DNA from: JABDIP01 sp965212545
Lineage (GTDB): Bacteria; Pseudomonadota; Alphaproteobacteria; DSM-16000; Inquilinaceae
Assembly: GCA_965212545.1 (NCBI GenBank)
Contig: CBDBVB010000006.1
Span: 137,744 to 201,743 of the forward strand
Direction: 5' to 3'
DNA length: 64,000 bases
A program made the translations under genes and the position numbers. Shown here piece after piece: positions 7,752 to 16,730 of the stretch; the first letter of the stretch is position 1; every line of letters starts with the position of its first letter. The notes beneath the pieces were generated by a model. That model saw only the letters and a list, made by a program, of their open reading frames with translations, was not told the DNA's origin and searched no databases.

Positions 7752-9029
7752 CTACCTCGCCGATTTCAGGCCGGCCATGCATCGCTCGGGAGATTCAGCG
7801 CCGACGACTCGCTCGGCCGGAAAGTCGATGGTGACCAATGTCCCCTTTTCGGCCTGGCTGTCGATTCGCATCTCGCCATCGTGCAGCTTGACCATGGCGG
7901 CGGTCAGCGATAGGCCGAGGCCGGTGCCTTCGTAGGTGCGATCGAGACCGGATTCGAGCTGGCTGAACGGCTTAAGGGCCAGCGGCACCTTGTCGGCCGG
8001 CATGCCGACACCGGTGTCCTTGACCGAGAGCCGCACGCCGCCGTCGCAGGTGCAGGCGGCAAGCGTGATGCGACCGCCACGCGGCGTGAACTTGATCGCG
8101 TTCGACATCAGGTTGAGGACCATCTGCTTGAGCGCACGGCCGTCCGCCATCATCGCCGGCAGGTCATCGGGAATGTTGGCGCGGAACTCATGCCCGGCCT
8201 GATTTATCTGCCGCTCGACCAGTCGGACCGCATCGAAAACAAGCTCGCGCATGTCGATGCGCTCTTCCTGCAGCTCATAGTGGCCCACCTCGACCTTGGT
8301 TAGGTCGAGAATGTCGTTGATCACGGCCAGCAAATGCGTGCCGCAATCATGGATGTCGTCCACATAACCGCGATACCGGTCATTGCCCATCGGGCCCAGG
8401 GTTTCTGATTTGATCATCTCGGAAAACCCGATGACGGCGTTGAGCGGGGTACGCAGTTCATGGCTCATATTGGCCAGGAAGTTCGATTTCGCCAGGTCGG
8501 CATGCTCGGCGAGTTCCTTCGCCGTCACAAGCGCCTTCTCAGCCGCCCATTTGGCCGTCAGCGCATTGGCGAATTGCTCCAGTTCGGCCGCCTGAACCGG
8601 CTTCTGGCAATACAGAAACTTGTCCGCCGGCCGGACCCGCTTGGCGATCTCCCCGGCCTGCACATCGGCGTAACCGGTCACGATTACGATATTGACGTTG
8701 GGATCGAGCTCTCGGATGCGTTCAGCAGCCTGGACACCATCCAACCCCGGCGGCATGCGGATATCCAGGAAGGCAACCGAAAAGGGCTCGCCGGCCTCAA
8801 CCGCGTCACGGACCGCGGCCACCGCCTCCTCGCCCTGATGGCAGAGCGTGAGTTCGAAGTCGGCCTCGTCATCGTCCGCCGTCGTCGCACCGAACAGCTC
8901 GCTGTCCAGGGTCGCGAGCCGCTCGGCGACCTCACTTTCGTCGTCGGACGATCCGAGCACGCTCGAATATCCTTCGAGGATGCCGTCCTCATCATCGGCC
9001 ACCAGAATCCTGAAACGATCGGCCGTCAT
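7752..9029 (-). CDS. receiver-domain histidine kinase (REC-HisKA-HATPase)
   Basis: A 425-residue cytoplasmic protein with no membrane segment. Residues 1-160 are a receiver domain with acidic pair ADDE (11-14), phospho-acceptor D89 in FLDIRM and K143 in QKPV. A roughly 35-residue acidic insertion (about 28-62) lies between the first strand-helix and the rest. A short linker leads to the HisKA box SNFLANMSHELRTP with H190, then HATPase_c with N box LMSNAIKF, G1 DTGVGM and G2 GTGLGLS. The start ATG 9029 has GGAG upstream; a longer frame to 9137 would overlap the sensor kinase. It lies 13 bases after that kinase, so the two probably form one signalling pathway. Confidence 0.9.
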   Translation of the reverse strand: MTADRFRILVADDEDGILEGYSSVLGSSDDESEVAERLATLDSELFGATTADDDEADFELTLCHQGEEAVAAVRDAVEAGEPFSVAFLDIRMPPGLDGVQAAERIRELDPNVNIVIVTGYADVQAGEIAKRVRPADKFLYCQKPVQAAELEQFANALTAKWAAEKALVTAKELAEHADLAKSNFLANMSHELRTPLNAVIGFSEMIKSETLGPMGNDRYRGYVDDIHDCGTHLLAVINDILDLTKVEVGHYELQEERIDMRELVFDAVRLVERQINQAGHEFRANIPDDLPAMMADGRALKQMVLNLMSNAIKFTPRGGRITLAACTCDGGVRLSVKDTGVGMPADKVPLALKPFSQLESGLDRTYEGTGLGLSLTAAMVKLHDGEMRIDSQAEKGTLVTIDFPAERVVGAESPERCMAGLKSAR

Positions 9030-9042
9030 CGCGGTCACTCCA

Positions 9043-10953
9043 TCACGCAGCGGATTCAAGGACCGACTTGGTCGGCAGAACGATATGCATGGCCGCTCCT
9101 TTCCCGTCGCCCTTGCTCTCGGCATGAATGCGTCCATTGAACGTCGCTACGGTATTGGCACACCAATGCAGCCCGAAACCGCCCTTGCCGCCGCCCTTGG
9201 TCGTGTAGCCGCGTTCGAAAATGTGCGGAATGACATCGGCCGCGATGCCGACCCCGTTGTCGCGGACCTCCACGGCGACTTCTTCGCCGCCGTCGCTGGC
9301 GCGCCGTGTCGACGCGACAATCTCGATCCGGCCGTTGTCAATGCCACTTGTCTTGATCGCCTCGGCACTGTTGATCAGCAGATTGTTGACGATTTGGGTA
9401 AGCACGAAGCGGTCGCCTTGGACCGTACCCAGCGCCTCGACGCTTGGACCGACCTCGATTTCGATTCCGCTGTTCTCGGCGTCCGGCATCAGCGAAATCG
9501 CCCTTGTGACGACATCGGACAGCGACAAACGCTCGATGACACGTCTGGTGCGGCTGAACCGGTCCTGCTCGCCCAGAACGTCCTCGACGCGCGCCAACTG
9601 CTGCGCCATTGCGTCGATATCCGCAAGCGCCTTCTTGTCGCCGTGTGCGCCTTCGCCCAGTGAAAGCCGCAGATACTGGACCAGCTTTGCAGAACGCTCG
9701 GAGAGCGTCTCGTCCGCGGACAGTTCCTCGAAGGCCTGTGCGACCTTGCTGTCGGTCGGGGCGGTCAGGGTTTTCCGCAGCCGGCCGATGCGCATTGTGA
9801 ACGGGCTCAGCTGGTTGCGGATGTTGTGCAGGACGCCGGCCGCCATTTCAGCGATGCCGGCCTTGTAGGATTGATCGACCAATTCCTGCCGCGCCGATTC
9901 GAGCTGCCCGAGCATCCGGTCAAATTCGGTCGACAGGATGCCGACTTCGTCATCCCGGTGCATCGGCTCCCGCCGCGACATATCCCCGGTCCGTTTGATC
10001 GTCAGGACGTGCTCGGTCAGTACGGCAATCGGCTTCAGCACCACGCGCTGCAACAGCATTCCGATGACCAACGTGACCAGAATCCCCACGGCCAGCAGGG
10101 ACAACATGGCGTATTGTGTCGTCCGCTTGCCGATTGCAGAGATATCCTGCGGCGTCATGACGTTCAGCACGCCGATCACCGTGCCGTTCAGGTCGCGAAC
10201 AGCCGCGTAGGTGGTGATGACGTCGCCATCTTCAATGGAATGATATTGCCCTTCCGCTGCGAACCCGCCCAACTCGTGAAGGGTCGCTTCCGATAGCCGG
10301 TGCCCTTCGGTTTCATGGAAGTGGAACGCGACGTGGGTCTGCTCCTGCAGCGCCTCGAGCATGGCGTCGTCGAGAACCCGACCGACCACCATCATTCCCA
10401 CATTGCCGAGGTCGCTTTCATCGGTCGGCAGGATTCGCGTCGACGCGAACAGCAGCGGCGCGCCAACGGACGATATGATGCCCGACGTGATGGACGTCGG
10501 TTCCGCCTGCAGGAAGACCGGCGAGCCGGCCGCGAAGACATCGCCTGACAGGATCTGCTCTGCCGGGATCTCCTCCTCCTCTTCGAGATCCGCCGCCATG
10601 CCCCAGAGCACCGCGCCGGAGGCGTCGAAGAAATACATGAAGTCCAGGTCGAGCGCCGTCAGGCTCTCCAGGTACAGATTTGTTTCGATATACTCATCGC
10701 GCGCGCCGGCAGGCTCGTCGAGGGCGAACTCGTATGTGTCGTCCCACCGGGCCCAGTCATGCAAGGTGAGCCGCATATAGTTGAGATCGCCATCGATGGC
10801 ATCGATCACGCGGCGCACGTTCTGATCGGCCGTGTCCCTCTCGAGCTGCGCGAAGGCCGGCATGACCGTCGTCCTGAGCACCGCGTAGTTGAGCACGACC
10901 GACAAAGTGATGACCGCCGCCAAGACAAGGGCGACTTTGATGACCAGACGCAT
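9043..10953 (-). CDS. CHASE4-HAMP sensor histidine kinase with atypical H box
   Basis: A 636-residue membrane sensor. TM1 is at 5-27, an extracytoplasmic domain spans about 35-280 (CHASE4-like: NYMRLTLHDWARWDDTYEF, NLYLESLTALDLDFMYFFD), TM2 is at about 282-304 and HAMP follows to about 355. The phosphorylation site is in AGVLHNIRNQLSP (H376), not the usual HELRTP; this GVLHN type belongs to a separate group of kinases. The ATPase domain has NNLLINSAEAI, DNGVGI and KGGFGLHW. No receiver is present, so phosphate may pass to the receiver of the adjacent kinase. Ligand unknown. The upstream 270 bp is unusually AT-rich and probably carries the promoter. Confidence 0.9.
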   Translation of the reverse strand: MRLVIKVALVLAAVITLSVVLNYAVLRTTVMPAFAQLERDTADQNVRRVIDAIDGDLNYMRLTLHDWARWDDTYEFALDEPAGARDEYIETNLYLESLTALDLDFMYFFDASGAVLWGMAADLEEEEEIPAEQILSGDVFAAGSPVFLQAEPTSITSGIISSVGAPLLFASTRILPTDESDLGNVGMMVVGRVLDDAMLEALQEQTHVAFHFHETEGHRLSEATLHELGGFAAEGQYHSIEDGDVITTYAAVRDLNGTVIGVLNVMTPQDISAIGKRTTQYAMLSLLAVGILVTLVIGMLLQRVVLKPIAVLTEHVLTIKRTGDMSRREPMHRDDEVGILSTEFDRMLGQLESARQELVDQSYKAGIAEMAAGVLHNIRNQLSPFTMRIGRLRKTLTAPTDSKVAQAFEELSADETLSERSAKLVQYLRLSLGEGAHGDKKALADIDAMAQQLARVEDVLGEQDRFSRTRRVIERLSLSDVVTRAISLMPDAENSGIEIEVGPSVEALGTVQGDRFVLTQIVNNLLINSAEAIKTSGIDNGRIEIVASTRRASDGGEEVAVEVRDNGVGIAADVIPHIFERGYTTKGGGKGGFGLHWCANTVATFNGRIHAESKGDGKGAAMHIVLPTKSVLESAA

Positions 10954-11227
10954 CGTGAGCCTTTAGAGAATCCAGATTCGCAAGCGATGCCAAATCTACT
11001 TTTCGAAATTTAAGAAACCAACAATCGTTGTCATAACCGTTGGCAATCAGTATTTAATCGATATTTCAAGTTATCTAGTATTGAATCGACTCATCCAATA
11101 TCTTTAGTATATTCTATCGTTTTTCGCTTAAAGTGCGAGTGGGGTAGATTAGGCGGAAGAGGCGATCGGCGGTTGCGCGATGAGCCCCTCCAGAACAATC
11201 GGCCTACCAATGCGCGGCCAACCCGGA
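10954..11227. other. AT-rich intergenic region upstream of the sensor kinase
   Basis: 274 bp between hemW and the kinase operon. About 10,990-11,130 is strikingly AT-rich compared with the rest of the window (for example ATATTTCAAGTTATC and TATATTCTATCG). No coding frame or clear terminator is visible. It is the probable promoter region for the minus-strand kinase pair; no single -35/-10 pair could be chosen with confidence. Confidence 0.4.
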
Positions 11228-12397
11228 CTATGTCAGCAACGCCGCGAGCACGGCATTCAAACGTCTCCGGCCTGCCGGCGTGGCGCACAAGCGCCTACGA
11301 TCCAGCGTCACGAAATCGCCGGCGACGAGCCGGCCGAGCACCTTGGGGTCGATCTGCGCTTCGATATCGCGGCCGGTTTCCGACAGTATGCGCTGGCGCG
11401 AGACGCCCTCTCCGAGCCGCAGTCCCATCATCAGCAATTCCGCAAGCCGATCGCCTGGGGCGACGGCCTCGCGCGGCGCCTCGGCATGGCCGGCGCGTTC
11501 GACGCGCTCGAGCCAGATCTCCGGCGCCCGATGGGTTCGGGTGGCCCATTTTGATCCGTCGGCACGGGTCAGTCGACCATGCGCGCCGGGTCCGATGCCG
11601 GCATAGTCGCCATAGCGCCAATAGACCAGATTGTGCCGTGATTCCTGGCCCTTTCGGGCATGGTTGGAGATCTCGTAGGCCGGCAGCCCGGCATCGCCCA
11701 GCACCCGCTGCGTGGCGTCGAAGAGGCCCGCCTGGGTGTCGGTGTCCGGCATGCCGAGTTCGCCGCGCTCATGCAGCGTGTGGAACTGGGTGCCGGGCTC
11801 GATGGTGAGCTGATAGACAGAAAGGTGACCCTCGGCATACGCAAGCGCCTGGTCCAGTTCCGCCACCCATTGTGAGACCGTCTGACCCGGCCGGGCATAG
11901 ATCAGGTCGAAGCTGTAGCGCTCGAAGCGCCGCGCCGCCTCGGCCACCGCCGACAACGCCTCCGCCGCCGAGTGGCCCCGCCCCAGAAAGGCGAGCGCGG
12001 AATCGTCCAGCGCCTGCACGCCCAGGGATACCCGGTTGACGCCGGCGGCGGCGAAACCATCGAAAGTGCCGCTCTCGACCGAGGTCGGATTGGCTTCCAG
12101 GGTGATCTCGACATCCGGCGCCATGGTCCAGCGTTCGGCCACGCGGTCGATGACCGCCGCCGCCGTGGCCGGCGCCATCAGCGACGGCGTGCCGCCGCCG
12201 AAGAAGATCGAGCCGACCGTCCGGCCGGCGGTCTGATCGGCGAAATGATCGAGCTCGCGCAGCAGGGCGCGGCGCCAGCGATCATGGTCGATCGCATCAC
12301 GGACATGGGAATTGAAGTCGCAATAGGGGCATTTCGACCGGCAGAAGGGCCAGTGCACATAGACCCCGAAACCGGGATCGTCGCCGGACCTCGTCAT
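11228..12397 (-). CDS. hemW: HemW-like radical SAM heme chaperone
   Basis: A 389-residue radical SAM protein. The [4Fe-4S] motif is CRSKCPYC (C19, C23, C26) preceded by the typical YVHWPF. SIFFGGGTPSL is the SAM-binding GGGTP motif, and LEANPTS, RVSLGVQALDD and YQLTIEPGTQF follow as in HemW. The C-terminal HemN-type domain includes YEISNHARKGQESRHNLVYWRYGDYAGIGPGAHG. HemW carries heme to respiratory enzymes; older annotations call it an oxygen-independent coproporphyrinogen oxidase. It overlaps rdgB by 4 bases (ATGA), so the two are translationally coupled. Confidence 0.94.
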   Translation of the reverse strand: MTRSGDDPGFGVYVHWPFCRSKCPYCDFNSHVRDAIDHDRWRRALLRELDHFADQTAGRTVGSIFFGGGTPSLMAPATAAAVIDRVAERWTMAPDVEITLEANPTSVESGTFDGFAAAGVNRVSLGVQALDDSALAFLGRGHSAAEALSAVAEAARRFERYSFDLIYARPGQTVSQWVAELDQALAYAEGHLSVYQLTIEPGTQFHTLHERGELGMPDTDTQAGLFDATQRVLGDAGLPAYEISNHARKGQESRHNLVYWRYGDYAGIGPGAHGRLTRADGSKWATRTHRAPEIWLERVERAGHAEAPREAVAPGDRLAELLMMGLRLGEGVSRQRILSETGRDIEAQIDPKVLGRLVAGDFVTLDRRRLCATPAGRRRLNAVLAALLT

Positions 12398-13005
12398 CCG
12401 TCGAAGCAGCGCGCCAGGAGCTGCCGGAAAGCGTCGGCGCGATGGCTGATCCGATGCTTGTCGGCCGGCGCCATCTCGCCGAATGTGATGTCGTGGCCGG
12501 TCGGCTCGAACATCGGATCATATCCGAAGCCGCGATCGCCGCGCCGCGGCCAGACCAGCCGGCCCTGCACCCGTCCCTCGACCGTTTCGCAATGGCCGTC
12601 CGGCCAGCCCAGCGCCAGGGCGCAGGCGAAATAGGCGGCGCGATCGGCGGACCGTTCTGCCAGTTCCGCCTGCAACCGCTCCATGGCGCGGCCGAAATCG
12701 CGGCTGCCGTCCGGCTGCTCTGCCCAGCGAGCCGAGTGGATGCCGGGCTGGCCGCCGAGCGCCGGCACCACCAGGCCGCTGTCGTCGGCCAGAGCCGGCT
12801 GGCCGGTCGCGCCGGCCACGAACCGGGCCTTCAGCTCGGCGTTGGCAGCGAAGCTGTCGCCGGTCTCCTCGGGATCGGAGAGGCCGAAATCGCGCGCCGA
12901 GGGGAATTGCCGCACCCGCCCGGCGAGCAGATCGGCGATCTCGGTCACCTTGCCCGGATTGTGGCTGGCGATCACCAGGGTATCGCCGGAGAAGTGTCTG
13001 GCCAT
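12394..13005 (-). CDS. rdgB: RdgB/HAM1 non-canonical purine NTP pyrophosphatase
   Basis: A 203-residue enzyme that hydrolyses ITP, dITP and XTP to monophosphates and PPi, keeping deaminated purines out of DNA and RNA. Motifs are complete: SHNPGKVTEI (substrate phosphate grip), ALADDSGLVVPAL with the catalytic Asp, PGIHSARWA, GFGYDPMF and KHRISHRADAF. Length is normal. It lies between rph and hemW on the minus strand, the usual alphaproteobacterial order, but separated from rph by an inserted plus-strand dehydrogenase gene. Confidence 0.96.
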   Translation of the reverse strand: MARHFSGDTLVIASHNPGKVTEIADLLAGRVRQFPSARDFGLSDPEETGDSFAANAELKARFVAGATGQPALADDSGLVVPALGGQPGIHSARWAEQPDGSRDFGRAMERLQAELAERSADRAAYFACALALGWPDGHCETVEGRVQGRLVWPRRGDRGFGYDPMFEPTGHDITFGEMAPADKHRISHRADAFRQLLARCFDG

Positions 13006-13130
13006 GCGCGCCTAATGGGCGATCCGGGCGGCGATGTCAAAGGGGAACATCGAAGGCTCGCATCGCGGCCGCCGGATGCTATGGTCCCGCGCTCGAACAG
13101 CACTGACTGAAAAGACCAAAGAGGCACAAC

Positions 13131-14000
13131 ATGAAGGTCGCATTCCTCGGCATGGGCGTGATGGGGGCGCCGATGGCCGGACACCTCGCCGCCGCCGGCC
13201 ATGACGTCACCGTGTACAACCGCACCGCCGCGAAGGCCGAGGCCTGGACCAAGGCCCATAGCGGCGCGTCGGCGGCGACGCCGGCCGAGGCGGCGCACGG
13301 CGCCGCCATCGTGTTCGCCTGCGTCGGCAATGACGACGATGTCCGCAGCGTGGTCTATGGCGATGACGGGGCCTTTGCCGGCATGGAGTCCGGAGCCATC
13401 TTCGTCGATCACACGACCGCCTCGGCGGCCCTGGCACGGGAGCTTGACGACGCCGCCAAGGGCAGGGGCGTCGCCTTTCTGGACGCGCCGGTGTCCGGCG
13501 GCCAGGCCGGGGCCGAGAACGGCCAGCTCACCGTGATGGTCGGCGGAGAGGCATCGACCTTCGAGACCGCCAAGCCGGTGATCGACCACTTCGCCAAGGC
13601 CTGCACGCTGATGGGTCCGGCCGGATCGGGGCAGCTGACCAAGATGGTCAACCAGATCTGCATCGCCGGCCTGGTCCAGGCCTTGTCCGAGGGGCTGAAC
13701 TTCGCCCAGAAGGCAGGGCTGGACGGCGACCGCGTTCTGGACGTGATCTCTAAGGGCGCGGCGCAGTCCTGGCAGATGGAGAATCGCGGCTCGACGATGC
13801 TGCGCGGCGAGTTCGAATTCGGATTTGCGGTCGATTGGATGCGCAAGGACCTCTCGATCGTCCTCGACGAGGCGCGCCGCAACGGCGCCCGGGTTCCCGT
13901 GACCGCCGTGGTCGACCAGTTCTACGCCGCAATCCAGGCCTGCGGCGGCAGCCGTTGGGACACCTCCAGCCTGATCGAGCTGTTGCGGGACAAGAGCTAG
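13131..14000 (+). CDS. 3-hydroxyisobutyrate dehydrogenase family oxidoreductase
   Basis: A 289-residue beta-hydroxyacid dehydrogenase. The NAD(P)-binding Rossmann start is FLGMGVMGAPMAGHL; VYNRTAAKAE suggests NADP preference because Asn-Arg-Thr replaces an acidic residue. Substrate motif DAPVSGGQAGAENG and catalytic Lys in GQLTKMVNQI (about residue 170) are present. Substrate could be 3-hydroxyisobutyrate, tartronate semialdehyde or a short aldehyde; sequence alone does not decide. The start ATG 13131 is within AACATG after AAAGAGG. It sits on the opposite strand between rph and rdgB and its stop overlaps the rph stop by 3 bases. Confidence 0.9.
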   Translation: MKVAFLGMGVMGAPMAGHLAAAGHDVTVYNRTAAKAEAWTKAHSGASAATPAEAAHGAAIVFACVGNDDDVRSVVYGDDGAFAGMESGAIFVDHTTASAALARELDDAAKGRGVAFLDAPVSGGQAGAENGQLTVMVGGEASTFETAKPVIDHFAKACTLMGPAGSGQLTKMVNQICIAGLVQALSEGLNFAQKAGLDGDRVLDVISKGAAQSWQMENRGSTMLRGEFEFGFAVDWMRKDLSIVLDEARRNGARVPVTAVVDQFYAAIQACGGSRWDTSSLIELLRDKS

Positions 14001-14710
14001 GCCAGAACCGCCTTCTGGATCTCCACCAGTTCGGCGATGCCCTTGCGGGCGAGGGCCAGGAGTTCGGAGAACGCCTCTTCCGAGAAGGGCTCGGTCTCGG
14101 CCGTGCCCTGGATCTCGACGATGCCGCCACCGCCGGTCAGGACGAAATTGGCGTCCGCCTGCGCCGAGCTGTCTTCCTGATAGTCCAAATCAAGCAGACC
14201 CTGACCGCCGCAGATCCCGCAGGATACCGCCGCCACGTGGTCGGTCAGCGGGATCGTCTTGATCGCCTTGATGTCGCGCAGATGCCGGAAGGCTACGGCC
14301 AGGGCGACGAAACTGCCGGTGATCGCCGCGGTGCGGGTGCCGCCATCGGCCTGCAGCACGTCGCAATCGATGCGGATCTGCAACTCGCCCAGGGCTTTCA
14401 GATCGGTGACCGCGCGCAGGGATCGGCCGATCAGCCGCTGGATTTCCTGGGTGCGGCCGGTCTGCTTGCCGCGGCTCGCTTCGCGATCGGTGCGGCGGTC
14501 TGTGGCCCGCGGCAGCATGCCGTATTCAGCGGTCACCCAACCCTTGCCGCCGCCCTTCAGCCAGGGCGGCACCCGCTCCTCGACAGACGCGGTACACAGC
14601 ACATGGGTGTCGCCGAATCGGGCCAGACACGCCCCTTCAGCGTATTTGTTCACATCGATTTCAAGCGTAACGGGCCGGAGTGCGTCCGGAGACCGCCCGG
14701 ATCGGTGCAT
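13997..14710 (-). CDS. rph: ribonuclease PH
   Basis: A 237-residue phosphorolytic 3'-5' exoribonuclease that trims tRNA 3' ends. The start MHRSGRSPDALRPV is the conserved N-terminus. Other signatures are GDTHVLCTASVEERVPPWLKG, AEYGMLPRATDRR, RTQEIQRLIGRSLRAV (phosphate site), DCDVLQADGGTRTAAITG and LDLDYQEDSSAQADANFVL. Length is typical, and unlike E. coli K-12 rph there is no truncation. It is divergent from hrcA, as in most Alphaproteobacteria. Confidence 0.96.
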   Translation of the reverse strand: MHRSGRSPDALRPVTLEIDVNKYAEGACLARFGDTHVLCTASVEERVPPWLKGGGKGWVTAEYGMLPRATDRRTDREASRGKQTGRTQEIQRLIGRSLRAVTDLKALGELQIRIDCDVLQADGGTRTAAITGSFVALAVAFRHLRDIKAIKTIPLTDHVAAVSCGICGGQGLLDLDYQEDSSAQADANFVLTGGGGIVEIQGTAETEPFSEEAFSELLALARKGIAELVEIQKAVLA

Positions 14711-14820
14711 ATCGCCGCTTTCCTTTGGTGTTCGCAGCGGTGCAAGCTATCCTTCGCGCCGTCTGGCGTCCAGTGCGCCGGAGCGTGGATGGGCGGCATG
14801 GACGATGGGCAGTAATCCGG

Positions 14821-14848
14821 TTGACGCGCCCAGTTAACGCCCCCACAT
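14821..14848 (+). promoter_or_regulatory. candidate sigma32 (RpoH) promoter of hrcA-grpE
   Basis: TTGACG at 14821-14826, 13 bases, then CCCCCACAT at 14840-14848. The C-rich -10 is typical of RpoH promoters, and the same -35 core and 13-base spacing occur upstream of dnaK. No CIRCE inverted repeat is visible between rph and hrcA. Confidence 0.4.
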
Positions 14849-14901
14849 AGCGAAGCGCCTATATTGGAATCGAGAGGATTGTTCTGCACCCGCCCAAAGA
14901 C

Positions 14902-15966
14902 ATGATTGCAGAGCTGAGCGACCGGTCTCGCGAAGTCTTTCGTCAAATCGTCGACGCTTATGTGGAAACCGGCGAACCGATCGGCTCGCGCACCATTTCG
15001 CGCCGGCTCGGCCTTGACCTCTCTCCGGCGACGGTCCGCAATGTCATGGCCGATCTGGAAGAGTCCGGCCTGCTGTTCGCTCCGCACACCTCGGCCGGAC
15101 GTTTGCCGACGGAGGCCGGGCTGCGCCTGTTCGTCCACGCCTTGATGGAGGTCGGCGACGTCACCGAGAACGAGCGCGAGAATATCGAGGCGCAATGCGG
15201 TTCAGTCGGCCGCAATCCGGAAGAGGTTCTCGAGGAGGCGACCAGCGCCCTGTCCGGCCTGTCCAGCTGTGCCGGGCTGGTAATGGCGCCAAAGGCGGAC
15301 CGGCCCCTGAAGCACATTGAATTCGTCAGCCTGTCTCCCGGTCGGGCCCTGGTGGTGATGGTCAACGAGGACGGCATTGTCGAGAACCGGGTGGTCGAGC
15401 TGCCGCTGGGCATTCCCGCCGCATCTCTGATATCGGCCTCGAACTACCTCAGTTCCCGCCTGATCGGGCGAACGCTTGCCGAGGCGCGCGACGAAATTCT
15501 CCAGGAGATCGAGTTGCAGCGCAGCCAGCTCGACAAGCTGACCGCCAAGGTGGTGCAGGAGGGTCTGGCGACCTGGTCGGGTGAATCGAACGCCAGCGGC
15601 ACGCTGATCGTAAAGGGCCAGTCGCGGCTGCTGAACGAGGTAAACGGGCTGGAGGATCTGGAACGCATACGTTCCCTGTTCGAGATCCTGGAGACCAAGG
15701 ATTCCATGCTGAAGATGCTGGACGCGGCCGGTCATGCGGACGGCGTTCAGATCTTCATCGGCGCCGAGAGCGATCTATTCAGCCACACTGGCTGTTCGAT
15801 GATCATTGCGCCATTCACGGACAAGCGCGAGCACATCGTCGGGGCCATCGGCGTCATCGGGCCGACCCGACTCAATTATGCCCGCATCGTGCCGATGGTC
15901 GACTACACCGCCAAGGTGGTCGGCCGTCTGCTATGGAACAAGAAGGGCGATACCCAAGCAGCATGA
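14902..15966 (+). CDS. hrcA: heat-inducible transcription repressor HrcA
   Basis: A 354-residue repressor that binds CIRCE operators, usually upstream of groESL. The N-terminal winged helix reads ELSDRSREVFRQIVDAYV, ETGEPIGSRTISRRL and SPATVRNVMADLEESGLL, with AGRLPTEAGLRLFV after it. The GAF-like core and dimerisation part include GQSRLLNEV and the C-terminal GVIGPTRLNYARIVPMVDYTA. ATG 14902 has no strong ribosome site, but no better start is visible. It overlaps grpE by 4 bases (ATGA). groESL is not in the window, so its likely targets lie elsewhere. Confidence 0.96.
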   Translation: MIAELSDRSREVFRQIVDAYVETGEPIGSRTISRRLGLDLSPATVRNVMADLEESGLLFAPHTSAGRLPTEAGLRLFVHALMEVGDVTENERENIEAQCGSVGRNPEEVLEEATSALSGLSSCAGLVMAPKADRPLKHIEFVSLSPGRALVVMVNEDGIVENRVVELPLGIPAASLISASNYLSSRLIGRTLAEARDEILQEIELQRSQLDKLTAKVVQEGLATWSGESNASGTLIVKGQSRLLNEVNGLEDLERIRSLFEILETKDSMLKMLDAAGHADGVQIFIGAESDLFSHTGCSMIIAPFTDKREHIVGAIGVIGPTRLNYARIVPMVDYTAKVVGRLLWNKKGDTQAA

Positions 15967-16730
15967 GTACCCCCGATCAGAATCCCGCCGGGCCGGGGCC
16001 CGAGGCGGAGAAGACCGAGTCCGCGCAACCTACCCCCTGCGCGCCTTCGGCCGAACCGGAACCCGCGGCACCGCCTGCCGCAGAGGCGGCCGCCGAGCCG
16101 CCGGCAGCGAAGCCGTCGATCCTGAAGACGTCGTCGATCCTGAAGAAAAAGCCGCCGGAACCTGAGCCGGCAGCGACCGAAGCCGCGGCGGAGACGACCA
16201 CCGAACAGCCCGCGGAGCAGGCAGCCGAACCGCCTGCCGAGATCGAGCAGCTGAGGGAAGAGGCAGCTGCAATGAAGGATCAGCTGCTGCGCGCCCTGGC
16301 CGAGGTGGAAAACACCCGACGGCGCGCCGAGCGCGATCGCCAGGATATGGCGAAATACGCGATCACCGATTTCGCTCGCGACCTGCTATCGACCGCCGAT
16401 AATTTGAGGCGCGCGCTGGACGCGGTTCCGGCGGACGCGATCGGCCAGGATTCGGTGCTGACCAACCTGAATGACGGCGTGGCGGCGACCGAGCGCGAAA
16501 TGCTGAACGCGTTCGAGAAATTCGGCGTCAAGAAGATCGAATCCCTGGACGAGAAGTTCGATCCGAACTTCCATCAGGCGATGTTCGAAGTTCCGGATTC
16601 GGGCAAGCCGGCCGGTATCATCGTCCAGGTCATCCAGGAAGGCTATATGATCCAGGATCGGCTGCTGCGTCCGGCGCTGGTCGGCATCGCCAAGGCAGAA
16701 CCGGCCCAGAAGGTCGACACCACTGCCTAG
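15963..16730 (+). CDS. grpE: nucleotide exchange factor GrpE
   Basis: A 255-residue co-chaperone that releases ADP from DnaK. ATG 15963 overlaps the hrcA stop. The conserved part starts near residue 95: a coiled coil (EIEQLREEAAAMKDQLLRALAEVENTRRR), YAITDFARDLLSTADNLRRAL, then the beta domain with KIESLDEKFDPNFHQAMFEV and VIQEGYMIQDRLLRPALVGIA. The first about 90 residues are Ala/Pro/Glu-rich with a small internal repeat (PSILKTSSILKKK); this lead is longer than in E. coli GrpE (197 residues). It converges with the DUF1848 gene, their ends overlapping by 4 bases. Confidence 0.95.
   Translation: MSTPDQNPAGPGPEAEKTESAQPTPCAPSAEPEPAAPPAAEAAAEPPAAKPSILKTSSILKKKPPEPEPAATEAAAETTTEQPAEQAAEPPAEIEQLREEAAAMKDQLLRALAEVENTRRRAERDRQDMAKYAITDFARDLLSTADNLRRALDAVPADAIGQDSVLTNLNDGVAATEREMLNAFEKFGVKKIESLDEKFDPNFHQAMFEVPDSGKPAGIIVQVIQEGYMIQDRLLRPALVGIAKAEPAQKVDTTA

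Noticed and set aside
14711..14901. CIRCE operator upstream of hrcA
   Set aside because: No TTAGCACTC-N9-GAGTGCTAA-like inverted repeat is visible here or upstream of dnaK.
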